From an uncultured Methylopila sp. (GTDB taxonomy: Bacteria > Pseudomonadota > Alphaproteobacteria > Rhizobiales > Methylopilaceae), in assembly GCA_902168115.1 (NCBI GenBank), contig CABHPB010000068.1:1-64000 (forward strand): 64,000 nucleotides of DNA, read 5' to 3'. The position numbers and the translations under genes were made by a program. The notes below the pieces were generated by a model that worked only from the letters and a program-made list of their open reading frames with translations, was not told the DNA's origin and searched no databases. Of the stretch, positions 26,430 to 35,800 are shown one piece after another. Numbering within the stretch: the stretch's first letter is position 1; each line of letters starts with the position of its first letter.

Positions 26430-28874
26430 GTGCGACTGCTTCTGCGTTTCTTCGGCTTCGTGTTCGCGACCGGCGCGCTTCTCGCGCTTCTCGGCGCGGC
26501 CGGAATCGCCTTCCTCGCGATGAAATATTCGCGGGAGCTGCCGGACTACGAGCAGCTCGCGAAATACGAGCCGCCGATCATGACGCGGCTGCACGCGAAC
26601 GACGGCCGGCTGATCGCCGAATACGCCAAGGAGCGGCGCCTGTTCGTGCCGATCCAGTCGGTGCCGAAGCGCGTCGTCGGCGCCTTCCTGTCGGCCGAGG
26701 ACAAGTCGTTCTATGAGCATGGCGGGCTGGACTTCTTCGGCATCGCCCGCGCGGCGATCACCAACTTCCAGAACCAGGGCCGCCGCCCGCAGGGCGCCTC
26801 GACCATCACGCAGCAGGTCGCCAAAAACTTCCTGCTGACCAACGACCAGAACTACGAGCGCAAGATCAAGGAAGCGCTGCTCTCGCTGCGGATCGAGCAG
26901 ACCTATTCCAAGGACCGCATCCTCGAGCTCTACCTGAACGAGATCTATTTCGGCATGGGCGCCTACGGCGTCGGCGCGGCCTCTCTGGTCTATTTCGACA
27001 AGGCGGTGAACGAGCTCGACGTCGCCGAGGCCGGCTATCTTGCGGCGCTGCCCAAGGCGCCGAACAACTATCACCCGTTCCGCTACACCGAGAAGGCGCT
27101 GGAGCGCCGCAACTGGGTGATCGACCGCATGGTCGAGAACGGCTACGCGACCCGCGAGGAGGGCGACGCCGCCAAGAAGGAGCCGCTCGACGTCAAGCCG
27201 CGGCCGACCGGCGTCCAGCTCGCCGACAGCGAGTACTTCAACGAGGAAGTGCGCCGGGTGCTCTACGAGCGCTACGGCGAGAAGGGCCTCTACGAAGGCG
27301 GCCTGTCGGTCCGCACCACGATGGATCCCAAGCTCCAGACGCTCGCCCGCAAGGTGCTGAGCACGGGCCTCATCCGCTTCGACGAGCAGCGCGGCTGGCG
27401 CGGCGCGCCGAAGGAGATCGATCCGCGCGGCGACTGGGGCGTCGCGCTCGCCGACATTCCCTCGCTCGGCGACGTGCCGTGGCAGCTCGCCGTGGTGCTC
27501 GATTCCGGGACGTCCGAGGCGCAGATCGGCCTGCAGCCGGGCCGGGAAAAGTCCGGCGCCGTGACGCGCGAGCGGCTGACCGGCCGGATTTCGCTCGAAG
27601 GCGTGCGCTGGGCCAAGTGGGCGACCGGCCCGGAGCGCGGACGGGCCGTCAAGGCGGTCTCGCAGGTGCTGAAGCCGGGCGACGTCATCTATGTCGAGGA
27701 GACCAAGCAGGGCTCCGGCGAATTTCGCCTGAGGCAGGTGCCGAACATTTCCGGCGGTCTCGTCGCGATGGATCCGTACACGGGCCGCGTGCTCGCGCTC
27801 GCTGGCGGGTTCTCCTATGACGAGAGCCAGTTCAACCGCGCGACGCAGGCGCTCCGCCAGCCCGGCTCGTCGTTCAAGCCGTTCATCTACGCCGCCGCGC
27901 TCGACAACGGCTACACGCCGTCCTCGGTCGTGCTCGACGCGCCGATCGAGATCGACCAGGGCCCCGGCATCGGGATCTGGCGGCCGGAGAACTACGCCAA
28001 GAAGTTCTACGGCCCACAGACCCTGCGCTTCGGCATCGAGAAGTCGCGCAACGTCATGACGGTCCGGCTTGCCCAGGACATGGGCATGCCGCTGATCTCG
28101 GAATACGCCAAGCGCTTCGGCGTGATGGAGGACCTGCCGCGGCTGCTGTCGATGTCGCTCGGCGCCGGCGAGACCACGGTTCTCAGGATGACGGCCGCCT
28201 ATTCGATGTTCGCCAATGGCGGCAAGCGCGTGATCCCGACCGTGATCGACCGGGTGCAGGACCGGACCGGCAAGACCGTCTACCGCCACGACGACCGGCA
28301 ATGCATCGGCTGCACCGCCTCGGCCTGGGCTAACCAGGACGAGCCGAAGCTGATCGACGCGCGCGAGCAGGTGCTCGACCCGATGACAGCCTATCAGGTG
28401 ACGTCGATGCTGGAAGGCGTGGTGCTGCGCGGCACCGCGACGAGCCTCAAGGCCATCGGCAAGCCCGTCGCCGGCAAGACCGGAACGACCAACGACTACA
28501 AGGACGCTTGGTTCGTCGGCTTCTCGCCCGACATGGTCGTCGGCGTCTATCTCGGCTACGACAAGCCGCATTCGATGGGCGAGGGCGAGACCGGCGGCGA
28601 GGTCGCGGCGCCGGTGTTCGGGGACTTCATGAAGGCCGCGCTCGCCGACAAGCCGGCGACGCCGTTCCGCGTGCCGCCGGGCATCAAGCTGATCCGCATC
28701 AATCCCTCGACCGGCATGCGCGCCGACGGCGGCAAGGTGATCCTCGAGGCTTTCAAGCCCGGCACCGCGCCGCCGGACAGCTACTCGATCATCGGGCAGG
28801 CGACGTCGCGCGGGGAGACCGTGACGCCGGAGGCCGACCGCGCCGTCCGCTCGGGGACCGGCGGGCTCTACTGA
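26430..28874 (+). CDS. mrcA: Penicillin-binding protein 1A (bifunctional transglycosylase/transpeptidase)
   Basis: A class A PBP that polymerises glycan strands and crosslinks them. One N-terminal membrane anchor (about residues 5-28) precedes the glycosyltransferase domain with SAEDKSFYEHGGLDFFGI and QGASTITQQVAKN. An OB-like linker domain (about 300-430) follows. The transpeptidase domain has all three motifs: SxxK in PGSSFKPF, SxN as SRN in EKSRNVMTV, and KTG in GKTGTTNDYKDAW. Length 814 is usual. The start is the GTG at 26430 that begins VRLLLRFF. The amidase gene lies upstream; in relatives prfB is usually next, but here two small genes intervene. Confidence 0.97.
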   Translation: MRLLLRFFGFVFATGALLALLGAAGIAFLAMKYSRELPDYEQLAKYEPPIMTRLHANDGRLIAEYAKERRLFVPIQSVPKRVVGAFLSAEDKSFYEHGGLDFFGIARAAITNFQNQGRRPQGASTITQQVAKNFLLTNDQNYERKIKEALLSLRIEQTYSKDRILELYLNEIYFGMGAYGVGAASLVYFDKAVNELDVAEAGYLAALPKAPNNYHPFRYTEKALERRNWVIDRMVENGYATREEGDAAKKEPLDVKPRPTGVQLADSEYFNEEVRRVLYERYGEKGLYEGGLSVRTTMDPKLQTLARKVLSTGLIRFDEQRGWRGAPKEIDPRGDWGVALADIPSLGDVPWQLAVVLDSGTSEAQIGLQPGREKSGAVTRERLTGRISLEGVRWAKWATGPERGRAVKAVSQVLKPGDVIYVEETKQGSGEFRLRQVPNISGGLVAMDPYTGRVLALAGGFSYDESQFNRATQALRQPGSSFKPFIYAAALDNGYTPSSVVLDAPIEIDQGPGIGIWRPENYAKKFYGPQTLRFGIEKSRNVMTVRLAQDMGMPLISEYAKRFGVMEDLPRLLSMSLGAGETTVLRMTAAYSMFANGGKRVIPTVIDRVQDRTGKTVYRHDDRQCIGCTASAWANQDEPKLIDAREQVLDPMTAYQVTSMLEGVVLRGTATSLKAIGKPVAGKTGTTNDYKDAWFVGFSPDMVVGVYLGYDKPHSMGEGETGGEVAAPVFGDFMKAALADKPATPFRVPPGIKLIRINPSTGMRADGGKVILEAFKPGTAPPDSYSIIGQATSRGETVTPEADRAVRSGTGGLY

Positions 28875-28896
28875 TCCACGGCTCGGAGTTCAGGCG

Positions 28897-29247
28897 ATGA
28901 CGACCTACCGGGGCGCCTGCCACTGCGGGAAAATCAGCTTCACGGCCGAGGGCGAGATCGAGCAGGTCTACGAGTGCAACTGCTCGATCTGCTCGAAGCG
29001 CGCGGCGCTGCACTGGTTCGTGCCGGCCGCGAGGGTGACGGTCGAGGGCGGCGACGAGGCGGCTTCGACCTACCTGTTCAACAAGAACGTCATCCGTCAC
29101 CGCTTCTGTCCGGACTGCGGCGTCGCGACGTTCAGCCAGGCCGAAAAGCCGGGCGCCGGACTGATGTTCGCCGTCAACGCGCGGTGCCTCGAAGGCGTCG
29201 ACCTCAAGTCCATCCCGGTCGTGCCGGTCGACGGACGCAGCCTCTGA
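28897..29247 (+). CDS. GFA family protein (glutathione-dependent formaldehyde-activating enzyme-like)
   Basis: A 116-residue member of the GFA/CENP-V fold, which binds Zn through paired cysteines. The ligands are visible: CHCG near the N-terminus, CNCSIC in the middle, and CPDCG at about residues 71-75. Gfa itself was described as speeding S-hydroxymethylglutathione formation, but most family members have no proven function, so the name is a family label. It lies 22 bp after mrcA on the same strand and may be read through from it. It converges on the EthD-like gene. Confidence 0.85.
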   Translation: MTTYRGACHCGKISFTAEGEIEQVYECNCSICSKRAALHWFVPAARVTVEGGDEAASTYLFNKNVIRHRFCPDCGVATFSQAEKPGAGLMFAVNARCLEGVDLKSIPVVPVDGRSL

Positions 29248-29310
29248 TCAATCTGGACGTCCCCGCGCACGGCGGTCGGCCGCGCGCGGGAATTCCTGAC
29301 GCCTCGCGCG

Positions 29311-29619
29311 TCAGCCTTCGGTCGCGTCGATGACCGCGATGGTCGGCGCGTCGGGCGAGTAGTTCGGGATGTCGGCGACGGCCGCCTGACCTTCCGGCGA
29401 CGACAGGGCGGCGCCGAGCGCGTCCTTGCTGTCCCAGGTTCCGACGAAGATCCAGAAGTACGGGCCTTCGCCGCCGTCAGGGCCGGTGGACGGGCCGAAG
29501 CTGTGCGCCCCGAGGCCGGGCATCTTCTTCACAAGCGGCATGTGCGTGCCGCGGAAATAGCTGTCGAAAGCCGCTGGGTCCTTCGGCTTCGGATACATGA
29601 CGACGAGCTTGGTGCTCAC
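29311..29619 (-). CDS. EthD-family protein (dimeric alpha/beta barrel)
   Basis: A 102-residue ferredoxin-like-fold protein of the EthD family. The signature appears as MYPKPKDPAAFDSYFRGTHM, followed by PLVKKMPGL and a C-terminal beta/alpha unit. EthD was named for ethyl tert-butyl ether degradation, but the family is broad and many members act on or bind small aromatic or quinone-like molecules; the ligand here is unknown. The start is a GTG at 29619 (VSTKLVVMYPK); the longer frame to 29874 runs through prfB leader sequence. It and the GFA gene separate mrcA from prfB. Confidence 0.85.
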   Translation of the reverse strand: MSTKLVVMYPKPKDPAAFDSYFRGTHMPLVKKMPGLGAHSFGPSTGPDGGEGPYFWIFVGTWDSKDALGAALSSPEGQAAVADIPNYSPDAPTIAVIDATEG

Positions 29620-29788
29620 GCTTGGCCTCGCATTCTTCAGGGGATTCACCCGCCGGACTGGCGGGCAAGGCCGGTATGGGGCGTGACGCCGGGACGCCAA
29701 GCGCCGGCGCCGCAGATGTTTGCAGCGCGGCGCGCAGCGGGCTATTGCTCCCGCGCAATTCACCCCCGAGCCGGATTCCCTCAACGCC

Positions 29789-30920
29789 ATGCGCGCCGAG
29801 ATCGAACAACTCGTCCAGGACATCGAGCAGTCAGTCGGGCTGCTGAGGAGGCATCTTTGACTGGGATCAGTCACAGGCCCGCCTCGACGAACTGAACCAT
29901 ATCGCCGAAGACCCGACTCTCTGGGACGATCCTTCGCGCGCCCAGAAGATCATGCAGGAGCGGACCCAGCTCGACGACGCCATGGCCGGCGTCCTCAAGA
30001 TCGAGCAGGACCTCAAGGACAATGTCGAGCTGATCGAGCTCGGCGAGATGGAGAACGACCAGTCCGTCGTCTCCGACGCCGAGAAGGCGATCGCCGGCCT
30101 CAAGGAGGAGGCCGGGCGGCGCCAGCTCGAATCGCTGATCTCGGGCGAGGCGGACGGCTTCGACACGTTCCTGGAAGTCCATCCCGGCGCCGGCGGCACC
30201 GAGAGCCAGGACTGGGCCGAGATGCTGCTGCGCATGTACACCCGCTGGGCGGAGCGGCGCGGCTTCAAGATCGAGGTCGTCGACCACCAGAACGGCGAAC
30301 AGGCCGGCATCAAGGCCGCGACCCTTCAGATCAAGGGCCACAACGCCTATGGCTGGCTGAAGACCGAGGCCGGCGTGCACCGCCTGGTGCGCATCTCGCC
30401 GTTCGATTCGAACGCCCGGCGCCAGACCAGCTTCGCCTCGATCGACGTCTATCCGGTGATCGACGACTCGATCAAAATCGAGATCAACGAGAGCGACGTG
30501 CGCGTCGACACGATGCGCTCCGGCGGCGCCGGCGGCCAGCACGTCAACAAGACCGAGTCGGCGGTTCGCCTGGTCCACAACCCGACCGGCATCATGGTCG
30601 TCAGCCAGGGCGACCGCTCGCAGCACAAGAACCGCGCGACCGCGTGGGACATGCTGCGCGCCAAGCTCTACGAGCTCGAGCTCAAGAAGCGCGAGGAGGC
30701 GGCCGCGGCCGACCAGGCGGCCAAGACCGACATCGGCTGGGGCCACCAGATCCGCTCCTACGTGCTGCAGCCGTACCAGCTCGTGAAGGATCTTCGGACC
30801 GGCCACTCGTCGACGTCCCCGCAGGACGTGCTGGACGGCGAGCTCGACGACTTCATGGAGGCTACGCTCGCCCAGCGCGCCTACGGTACCACCGCCGGCG
30901 ACATCGAGGACGTCGACTAG
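29789..30920 (+). CDS. prfB: Peptide chain release factor 2 (programmed +1 frameshift)
   Basis: RF2 ends translation at UGA and UAA. The frame-0 segment starts at ATG 29789 and encodes 23 residues (MRAEIEQLVQDIEQSVGLLR...) before an in-frame TGA at 29858-29860. A +1 shift on CTT continues with GACTGGGATCAG (DWDQ) and runs to 30920, giving 376 residues, the normal RF2 length. The joined sequence LLRRHLDWDQSQARLDEL matches the RF2 N-terminal helix. The tripeptide anticodon SPF (ISPFDSNARR) identifies RF2, and the hydrolytic motif is GGQ in SGGAGGQHVNK. Expression should be autoregulated: low RF2 slows UGA decoding and favours the shift. The stop is 8 bp from the convergent M23 gene's stop. Confidence 0.97.
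29846..29861 (+). promoter_or_regulatory. prfB programmed +1 frameshift site
   Basis: AGGAGG (29846-29851) acts as an internal Shine-Dalgarno sequence, followed after CAT by the slippery CTT codon, the in-frame TGA and a C (29861). The arrangement matches the E. coli prfB site CTT TGA C with the SD three bases before CTT. Confidence 0.95.
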
Positions 30921-30928
30921 CCCTTGGG

Positions 30929-32179
30929 CTAGCCCTTCGCCACCAGCAGGCGGCCGGCGTTCAGGAAGCGCAGCGGGTTGACGGCCACGCCGTCGACCCG
31001 CGTCTCGTAGTGCAGGTGCGGGCCGGTCGAGCGCCCCGTCGAGCCGACGCGACCGACCACCGAGCCGATCTGCACGCGGTCGCCGGGCTGGACGAGGATC
31101 GCCGACATGTGGCCGTAGCGCGTGGTCAGACCGCCGCCATGGTCGATCTCGACCATGTTGCCGTAGCCGCCGCTCCATCCTGCGGAGACGACGCGGCCTT
31201 CGGCGGTCGCCTTCACCGGCTGGCCGTAGTCGACGTCGAAGTCGAGCCCGGAATGGAACGCCGGGCGGCCGAGAAACGGATCGACCCGCGCGCCGAAGCC
31301 GCTCGACAGGGACGCGCCCTTGGCGGGGGTGCGGATCGGCGTCCGGTCGAGGCCGCGCTCGAAGACGGCGACGACCGCGCGCTCGGCCATGAGCTGGTCC
31401 AGCCGCATCTCGAAATTCAGCGCGCTTTCCGGCAAAGGCTCGAACGGGCCGCCGCGGCCCTTGCCGTCCGCCGGCAGGGCGGGGCGGGGGACGCCGGCGG
31501 CGTCGTAGACCTGTTCGAGCGTGCGGCGACGTTCGCGATTCTTCGAGGCGAGCCCTTCCAGCGTCCGGGTCTGGCTAACGTCGACGGCGTCGAGCGCCGC
31601 GGCGACGCGCTGGGCGCGCTCGGTCGCGCTCTCGCTGCGGCGGTCGGGCAGCGTGCCGGTCTCGATGCTGTCGAAGGCGGACGCGGCGCCGTCGAGCGGC
31701 GCGGGCTTGGGCGCATAGGCCAGAACGTCGTCCGCCGAGGTGTCGAGGTCGCTGCGCCCGGCGAGTTCGGCGAGGCGGGACTGGCGTTTCTCGACCAGGC
31801 TCTGGCGCAGGCCGAGCTCCGCGAGCCGCTCGTCGAGGCCGGCCTTCTCGACCATGCGGCGGGTGCGGGTGCGTTCGAGCTCGTCCCGCATCGCGGCCAG
31901 CTGCGCCTCGTAAGCGCGGGAGGACGCGCTGGCGCCGCTGCGGATCTCGGCGACGACCTCGTCATGGAACAGGATGTAGCCGGCGGAGGCGACGCCCCAT
32001 CCGACAAGCGCGACGAGCGACAGGACGCAGGCCGCGACGCCGTGCCGGGGCAGGCGGACTGCGCCGCGCCGCCCCGAGCGCTCGATCACGATCCGGTCTC
32101 CGCCGTCGTGCGCGCGACCGTAGCCGTCGTCTTGGAGCCGCATTCCGTCCCCCGGACCGTCCTTGGGCCGGGAAACCAT
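30929..32179 (-). CDS. M23-family metallopeptidase with N-terminal anchor and coiled coil (EnvC/DipM-like)
   Basis: The first ~45 residues are cytoplasmic and basic; a transmembrane helix follows at about residues 48-70 (VAACVLSLVALVGWGVASAG). Then come a coiled coil (about 75-150, RAYEAQLAAMRDELERTRTR), a linker, and a C-terminal LytM/M23 domain (about 285-410). The Zn ligands are intact: HSGLDFD and HLHYE (H-x-H), with GHMSA for the other histidine. It is therefore probably an active peptidoglycan endopeptidase rather than a degenerate amidase activator. The ATG at 32179 is used; 32143 (MRLQDDGYG) is also possible. The peroxiredoxin gene is 37 bp upstream in the same direction, and a CtrA-like box sits in that gap. 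Confidence 0.9.
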   Translation of the reverse strand: MVSRPKDGPGDGMRLQDDGYGRAHDGGDRIVIERSGRRGAVRLPRHGVAACVLSLVALVGWGVASAGYILFHDEVVAEIRSGASASSRAYEAQLAAMRDELERTRTRRMVEKAGLDERLAELGLRQSLVEKRQSRLAELAGRSDLDTSADDVLAYAPKPAPLDGAASAFDSIETGTLPDRRSESATERAQRVAAALDAVDVSQTRTLEGLASKNRERRRTLEQVYDAAGVPRPALPADGKGRGGPFEPLPESALNFEMRLDQLMAERAVVAVFERGLDRTPIRTPAKGASLSSGFGARVDPFLGRPAFHSGLDFDVDYGQPVKATAEGRVVSAGWSGGYGNMVEIDHGGGLTTRYGHMSAILVQPGDRVQIGSVVGRVGSTGRSTGPHLHYETRVDGVAVNPLRFLNAGRLLVAKG

Positions 32180-32190
32180 GATCGATTAGG

Positions 32191-32206
32191 GTTAATCGCC
32201 GGATAA
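32191..32206 (-). promoter_or_regulatory. CtrA-like box upstream of the M23 peptidase gene
   Basis: On the minus strand TTAT, 7 bases and TTAAC match TTAA-N7-TTAAC at 8 of 9 fixed positions. It is 12-27 bp upstream of the M23 start codon at 32179, in the 37-bp gap after the peroxiredoxin gene. Confidence 0.35.
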
Positions 32207-32216
32207 CGGGGCGAAC

Positions 32217-32687
32217 TCAGAGCCCCCTTGCGGCCGCCAGCACCTCGTCCGCATGCCCGGCGACCTTGACCTTTTCCCAGACGCGGGCGACGCGGCCCTC
32301 GCGGTCGAGGAGGACCGTGGTGCGCTCGACGCCCATGTACTTGCGCCCATACATGCTCTTTTCGGTCCAGACGCCGTAGGCTTCCAGCATCCGCTTGTCC
32401 TCGTCGGCGGCGAGGCTGAGCTCCAGCCCGTGCTTGGCGCGGAACTTGTCGTGGCTCGCGGCGCTGTCGGGCGACACGCCGACAATCTCGGCGCCCGCCT
32501 CGGCGAAGGCGCTCCTAAGACGATTGAACTCGATCGCCTCCTTGGTGCAGCCGCTGGTGTCGTCCTTCGGATAAAAGTACAGAACGACCGACTTGCCGAG
32601 GAGATCTTTCAGCCGCACCGTCGCTCCGCCTGCGCCCGGCAACTCGAAATCGGGCGCAGCCTGGCCAACCTTCAACGTCGAGGACAT
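32217..32687 (-). CDS. bcp: Thioredoxin-dependent peroxiredoxin, Bcp/PrxQ type
   Basis: It reduces hydrogen peroxide and organic hydroperoxides. The peroxidatic cysteine is C47 in DDTSGCTKEAIEF. Many Bcp proteins have a resolving cysteine five residues later; here that position is isoleucine and no other cysteine is seen in the protein, so it should work as a 1-Cys enzyme or use an external thiol. Length 156 residues is standard. MSSTLKVGQAAPDFEL at 32687 is the canonical start; the open frame upstream is not coding. The M23 peptidase gene follows 37 bp downstream, and the large AsmA-like gene is divergent. Confidence 0.94.
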   Translation of the reverse strand: MSSTLKVGQAAPDFELPGAGGATVRLKDLLGKSVVLYFYPKDDTSGCTKEAIEFNRLRSAFAEAGAEIVGVSPDSAASHDKFRAKHGLELSLAADEDKRMLEAYGVWTEKSMYGRKYMGVERTTVLLDREGRVARVWEKVKVAGHADEVLAAARGL

Positions 32688-32846
32688 CGCCGTTTCCTCC
32701 CTCTTCACGAAAACGCCCCTATGCTTGGGCATCACGGCCGCATTCGAATCGCGGCTGATCAAGCATGGGCGCGGGGCGGCGTCCACCTGTCCGCGAACGC
32801 CGGGCGCGGATGAAGGCGCGACGACGCGGGAGACGCCGACCAGCTG

Positions 32847-35800
32847 ATGCCCAAGGCCGGGAAGTCCAAAAGCACATCGCGTATCCGCGCCGTAGCGCTG
32901 CCCTGGATCGGGCGACGCCAGGAACGGCTGCGCGCGGACGGCCATCAGGCGTCGCCCAAGCCGACATGGCGCCGGCTGGTCCAGATCGTCGCCGGAGCGG
33001 GGCTCGCGGTCGGCGCGCTCGGCCTCGCGGCATGGCTTGCGATTCTCTACCTGCCTTTGCCGGCGTCCCAGGTCATTCCGCGGGTCAAGGCCGCGATCGA
33101 GGAGCGCCTCGGCCCGGCCTATGCGGTTGCGATCAAGGACGCCGAGCTGCAGCGCGACCGCCAGGGCGTCGAGCTTCGGCTGGTCGAACTCGTGATCACG
33201 AAAGCGGATGGGGGACAGACCCTTGCGAGCGTTCCGCGAGCCGAGCTCCAGCTCGACGGCATGGGCCTGCTCGGCGGCGAGGTGAAGGTCCGCCGCGTCC
33301 ACGTCACCGCCCCCAAGCTCGACCTGCGGTTCGACACGACCGTCGACGCGGCGTCAAAGAACTCCGATCTGCCCGAGCGAATCCTCGCCGCGATCGGCGA
33401 TCTCGACCGCCTGCTCGGCGCCGACGGCGCCGCCGGCGCTCTGGAGGAGGTCGACGTCTCCAACGCGACCCTGCTCGTCGCCCCGCGCGCCCGCGCGCCG
33501 CTGTCGTTCGAAGGGGTCGACCTGCGCCTGTCACGCGGGACCGGCGGCGCCATCGCGCTGACCGCCGCGTCTTCGCGCGCCGAGAACCGCTGGTCGAGCG
33601 CGCTGACGGTCTCCGCCGCGGACGGCGAGAAAGGCCGGGTGATCGACCTCGGCCTCGAGAACATCGACCTCGGCCCCTATTCCGCGCCCTTCGCCGAGAA
33701 GGCGGGCGCGCCGCCGGTCGCCGGGCGTATCGCGGGCCACCTGAACGCCCGTATCGGGCCCGACTCCCGGCTTGCGGCGGGCGAGGGGAGGATCGAGGCG
33801 CGCGATCTCGTCCTGACCCTGCCGCGCAAGCAGGATCCGTCAAAACCTGCCGACGGTCCGATCGCGATCGACCGCCTCCAGCTCGCGCTCGGATGGGACG
33901 CGCAGAAGCGCGCGCTGCTGATCGAGCCGTCGCACATCCGCGGCAAGGGCGGGCAGGGCGGCTTCACGGGCGCGCTGACGGCCCCGGCGGCCTCGGGCGA
34001 ACCGTGGCTCGCCGACATCAAGGGCCGCGACGTCCTGCTCGCCGGCGAGAACGTCGGCGATCCACCGCTGCGGCTCGACCGGGTCGACGTCGCCGCGAGC
34101 TTCGATCCCGCCAAGGGCGTGCTCGACGTCAGCAAGGCGCAGTTCCTGGGACCGACCTCGCGCGCGGCCGCGACGGCGACGGTGCGCTTCGAAGGCGAAA
34201 GCCCCGCGGTCAAGCTCGGGCTCGTCACCGAGCCGATGCCGACCTCCGCGGTGAAGCGGCTGTGGCCGTACTTCCTCGCCGGCTCCGTCCGCAGCTGGGT
34301 CATCGAGAACGTCGGCGCGGGGACCGTCGACAGCCTGTCGCTGACGATCGACGTGCCGTCCAACGTGCTGCACACGCTCGGGCCGCACGATCCGCTGCCG
34401 GACGGCTCGATGTTCCTCGACATCGGCTTCACCGACGGCGTGCTGCGCGGTTCGGCCGGCATGCCCTGGATCGAGGGCGCCAAGGGCCGGGTGACCTCCA
34501 CCGCCCGCAAGACCGAAGTCTCGATCGAGCGCGCCTTCGTGTCGGGCGGCGAGGAGGGACAGCTTGGGGTCTCCGACGTGCTGTTCAGCGTGCCGGACCT
34601 CGCGCCGCGTTATCCCAAGGCGCGCCTGACGCTCAAGGCGGACGGCTCGCTACGACGCGCACTTTCGATGCTGAGCTCCGGCGCGTTCGGCGCGAACCCG
34701 GTGCCGGCGCAGATCGACGTCTCGAAGGTCTCCGGTCGCCTCACCAGCAATGTGATGGTCGACCTCGAGCTCGCCCATGACGACGGCAAGTCGCCGCCGC
34801 CGGTCGTCAACGCCAACGCCGACATGCGCGACGTCCGGATCGCCGCGGTGTTCGCCAATCGGAACTTCGAGAAGGGCTCGCTGCAGCTGAAGGTCGGCGA
34901 GGGCCCGACCACGCTGTCCGGCAAGGGGCAGGTCGGCGGCGCGCCCGCGACCGTGCTGATGACCGACGCGCCGACCGCGCCCGGCGCGCCCACGAAGCGC
35001 AAGCTCAATGTCCTCTTGACGGCCGACGCCTCCGACCTTCAGCGCCTCGGCCTCGACGTTCCGGGCTCGATGCGCGGCTCCGTTCCGCTTTCCGCCGACC
35101 TGATGCTGGACGAGCCGCGTGCGCCGATGAACGTCAGCGCGGACCTGACGAGCGTCGGCATCGACGGGGTCGTTCCGGGGTTCAGGAAGCCGGCGGGCCG
35201 CGCGGGCAAGCTGAGCTTCGTCGTCGAGAAGGGCGGGGAGAAGACGCTCATCCGCGACTTCGCGATCGAGAGCGGCGACCGCAGCGTGCGCGGCACGATC
35301 GAGTTCGGCGCCAAGGGCGAGCTGGTCTCCGCCAGTCTCCCGATCTATCGGCCGGGACCGGGCGACGACGCCAAGATCGAGATCGACAAGGCCAAGGGCG
35401 GCGTCACCAAGGTCGCCGTGCAGGGCGCGGCGCTGGACCTGAAGCCGATTCTCGACCGGGTGCGCGGCAAGCCGACGAGCGCGGGCGTGGCGGCGGACAA
35501 GTCCGACGCCGGCAACGTGCCCAAGGACCTCGACGTGACCGCCAAGCTCGGCACCGGGCTCGGCTATGGCGGCGAGGCGATCGCCGGCCTCGACATGCGG
35601 CTGACGGTGCGCGGCGGCAAGGTCACCGACGCCGACGGCACGGGCCGGATCGGCGACGGGCCGATCTCGGTCGCGACGGGGGAAAGCGGGCGCCTCGCGA
35701 TCGCCGGCAAGGATGCGGGCTCGTTCTTCCGCTTCGCCGATCTCTATGGCCGGATCGACGGCGGCGACTTCACCCTGGCGGCCTCGCTCTCGGGCGGTCC

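Noticed and set aside
26076-28571. 831-codon minus-strand frame opposite PBP1A
   Set aside because: An antisense shadow of a gene whose motifs are all in the plus frame.
32765-34780. 671-codon plus-strand frame overlapping the large AsmA-like gene
   Set aside because: Arg/Gly/Ala-rich out-of-frame translation typical of GC-rich shadows; the 1159-residue frame has the transmembrane helix and DUF3971 features.
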